The position numbers and the translations under genes were made by a program. A DNA stretch of 64,000 nucleotides, taken from assembly GCA_013398015.1 (NCBI GenBank), contig VZRR01013719.1, forward strand, positions 585,327-649,326, written 5' to 3'. Below are positions 61,672-64,000 of the stretch, piece by piece. The stretch's first letter is position 1, and each line of letters opens with the position of its first letter. The notes below the pieces were generated by a model. That model had not been told where the DNA came from. It saw only the letters and a program-made list of their open reading frames with translations, and did not search any database. The DNA is from Oreocharis arfaki (lineage: Eukaryota > Chordata > Aves > Passeriformes > Paramythiidae).

Positions 61672-64000
61672 AAAGATGTGATCACTAGACAAAGTTCCTC
61701 TTCAGTGATGTGTTTACATAAACTTATATCTAAAAGTAGCCATGGGAGACATAATCAGTAAGGAAACGACAACTTGCTGTTCAGATTTACGGAATGACTG
61801 AATGATAGAAATAAACAGTGTACAGGTATTGCTTTAAAATATAGATTGTAATAGCAATTTAGCATTCTGTTGATGCAACAGATAAAACAGTAAATAATTA
61901 ATCAAAATACATCTATTGTGAAAAAACTCTCCCAATCCAAGAAATGAAATAGGGTTTTCTTCACATGGAATAAATAGATATCTCCCACTGTTTAATGCTG
62001 TATTTTAAAGCATCTTCCCAGGATGCTTTTGAAAAATAACTTAAAAACTCAGGTATATTTGCAAAATCCTTGTTCTGAAATTCTGAGATGGTCTCACATA
62101 CCTGTGGACATTTAGTTTTAATTTTGCAACGCATACATGAGTGGTAATGGCAATGTTTACAGTACAGCATGATCCAGTCAAATAAATGAGTCAGAAGATA
62201 CCGTTTTTAAGACTGTTTTCCTGTCTCTGACATTTGTCAGCTCAGTGGATTAGGGGATTCACTTTTCGTGTGTTTTCTCTTTCTGATTAGATAGACTGGG
62301 CTCTCAAAGCTTGGAGTCACCTTTTATTGGTAAGGTCATACAGCCCTCAGCAAAGGAGAAGAGTTTTTACGATGCAGAACTTGGGGATGAAAAGTTTAAG
62401 ACAATACCTGGGATTATGAGGATTTCAAAACTTAAAAATAAAACAGTAATAACCCTGTCTGGTTAGGACCTAGTAAACCTTTGCAGTACTGTAAGGTTAG
62501 CTGGCATGTCTACAGCAGGACTTGTAACTCTGTCAGAGATTTTAAACCTTGCTAAATCTTGTCATTCTTCAAAGAGCTATTATGAAGTTATTGCATTTTT
62601 AGAAACTTTTTTTCATTAAGTGTGTTCAGACTTGGCTGTAACTAATTATGGAAGTATTGCAAACTGCTTGGAGACAGGCTTGTCTTAGACTGTCTTGATT
62701 CCTACCTGGATATTGTGTTCTGATAGAAGTCAAAGCAGAAGGTGTGCTGTCTTTCATTCCAGATTCCGTATTTACCATATGCATAGAAATTTGCCTTGTG
62801 TTTTACGAAGTCTCATAATGTAATAACTGGAAAACTATTTTGGTTTGTCTAAGAGTTGTATGTGAAAGCTATGAAATGTTCACTGAAATTCTGTGTTGTT
62901 TTGGTGTTTGTTGTTTATAGTGGTTTGACAGAATTATAAACCTCAGTGAAACCTGCATTTGTGTTTAGTTGGGTGCATTCCCACCAAGTTTTCTCATGTT
63001 TTTGTCCTGATCAGTGGAAAAGTTCCCTTGGGGTTGGTCACACCTGTTTGTCACTGTGATTCCAGAGTAATGCCTCTAAATTTGTTGTGGCTATTTAGCA
63101 CCTCAGTTCTTAGGACATTTATGTGTGGATAGCTGAACCAAGCTGTAGCTGTTTTCTCATGCTGTGCTCAAGAGACAGCTGGGCTTTTTTGCTGGGCTTC
63201 ACAAAGTGTTTTCAAGTGTGATGTGACTCAGCTGTACTGCAGCTGGTCGCTAGAGCTGTGCTGTATATGATATGTTTTCTTCCCAAACTGAGACTCAAAC
63301 CAATAGGGACTCAATTTCTATGGAAATAGCTGTCATAAAGTCAATTCTGTAGCTCATTGTAGTCTGTAAATTAGGTAGAATAGATGGTGGAAAGCAGGTT
63401 TTTTTCTGACTGTTATCCCTTTGCTCTCTGCCTAACTGCTACTGTTGATTACGTTTAATCCCAAAGCATATCAGAATTAAAAGACTTTGCATTTTTATAA
63501 GTCTTCTGAAGAACAGCTTTTTCCCCCCCAGTTCTGTGGTGAGCATGAGTTGTTATTCACAGTGGGGTAAGTGCCTGAAGCAGGGGAAACAATCACTTGT
63601 AAGCTGTAAATCTGACTGCAGTGTTGGAGGCGATTGGAGGCTGTTCTGGATGTATGCTGAGCCAAAATGTGAAAACACCACATTTGTCTTCATAAGGTTT
63701 TGGAATAGTCTGTACAGACTATGGGAGAGAGGTAAAAAATTAACTTAAGAGATTTTAGTTTTTTAATCTAAGTAACAATAAAGGTGAAACATTAAGAAAA
63801 AAAAATTAATATGCTATCAACTAGACAAAATACATTCATTAGGGATGGAAGCCACAGCTGTACTGGGCACTAGAGTTTTGATTCCTCCAAAATAGCTGGA
63901 GCAGTAAATTTTGCTCATTGATTTGATATGACCATTCAAAGTAATTTTCAAGCATTTTCTTTTTTGGAATTTGCAATTAAACAAAGCACCACAAGTGGTC

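Larger units (their letters stand above)
19795..64000 (+). other. Intronic sequence downstream of the exon (continues beyond the window)
   Basis: After the donor I find no second exon that is in phase with the first. The stretch contains simple repeats, short hairpins, the duplicated segment at 47173-55225 with an ERV LTR piece, a relic repeat near 56680 and a candidate conserved block near 59100-59660. Of the long blocks without other features, 20000-26500, 34000-40500 and 41000-45700 hold only unassigned AT-rich sequence as far as I can see. Because the next exon lies outside the window, its intron status is inferred. Confidence 0.5.

Noticed and set aside
1..64000. CRISPR arrays, tRNA or rRNA genes, bacterial or phage systems
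   Set aside because: No regularly spaced direct repeats, no cloverleaf-type A/B boxes with a CCA-proximal stem and no rRNA-like stretch were seen. The DNA has the character of a vertebrate intron.

Overview
The window looks like vertebrate, most likely avian, nuclear DNA. It is AT-rich, has no operons or long open reading frames, and has no CpG-rich promoter-like stretch. Almost all of it is non-coding. The only coding segment I can support is one 84-bp exon on the + strand (19711-19794). It has a consensus acceptor and donor and encodes 28 residues of leucine-rich coiled coil. I tentatively assign it to CCSER1, a gene with very long introns. The rest then reads as two long flanking introns, each running past the window edge.

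Layout. 1-19710: intron, with a candidate conserved non-coding block (about 8100-8640) and a decayed CR1/L3-like LINE (about 12060-12790). 19711-19794: exon. 19795-47172: intron with microsatellites, homopolymer tracts, short hairpins and one antisense 70-codon ORF. 47173-55225: a structurally odd segment holding two direct duplications of about 2.07 kb, each split exactly at a single N (49244 and 53158). The segment also carries a truncated bird-type ERV LTR and a candidate antisense exon. 55226-64000: intron with an old interspersed-repeat relic (about 56680-56860), another candidate conserved block (about 59100-59660) and a (TG)15 repeat.

The clearest result concerns the assembly. The contig between the two Ns (49245-53157) matches the end of the left contig over 2071 bp and the start of the right contig over 2067 bp. 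The left and right contigs also overlap each other by 225 bp. The simplest reading is that a redundant allelic contig was inserted between two contigs that should have been joined. Bases 49244-53383 (about 4.14 kb) are then probably an artefact, and any repeat or ORF counted twice there should be counted once.

I found no convincing new biological system. The remaining findings are modest: conserved-element candidates, a possible antisense exon, a small antisense ORF, palindromes, and traps for automatic annotation.
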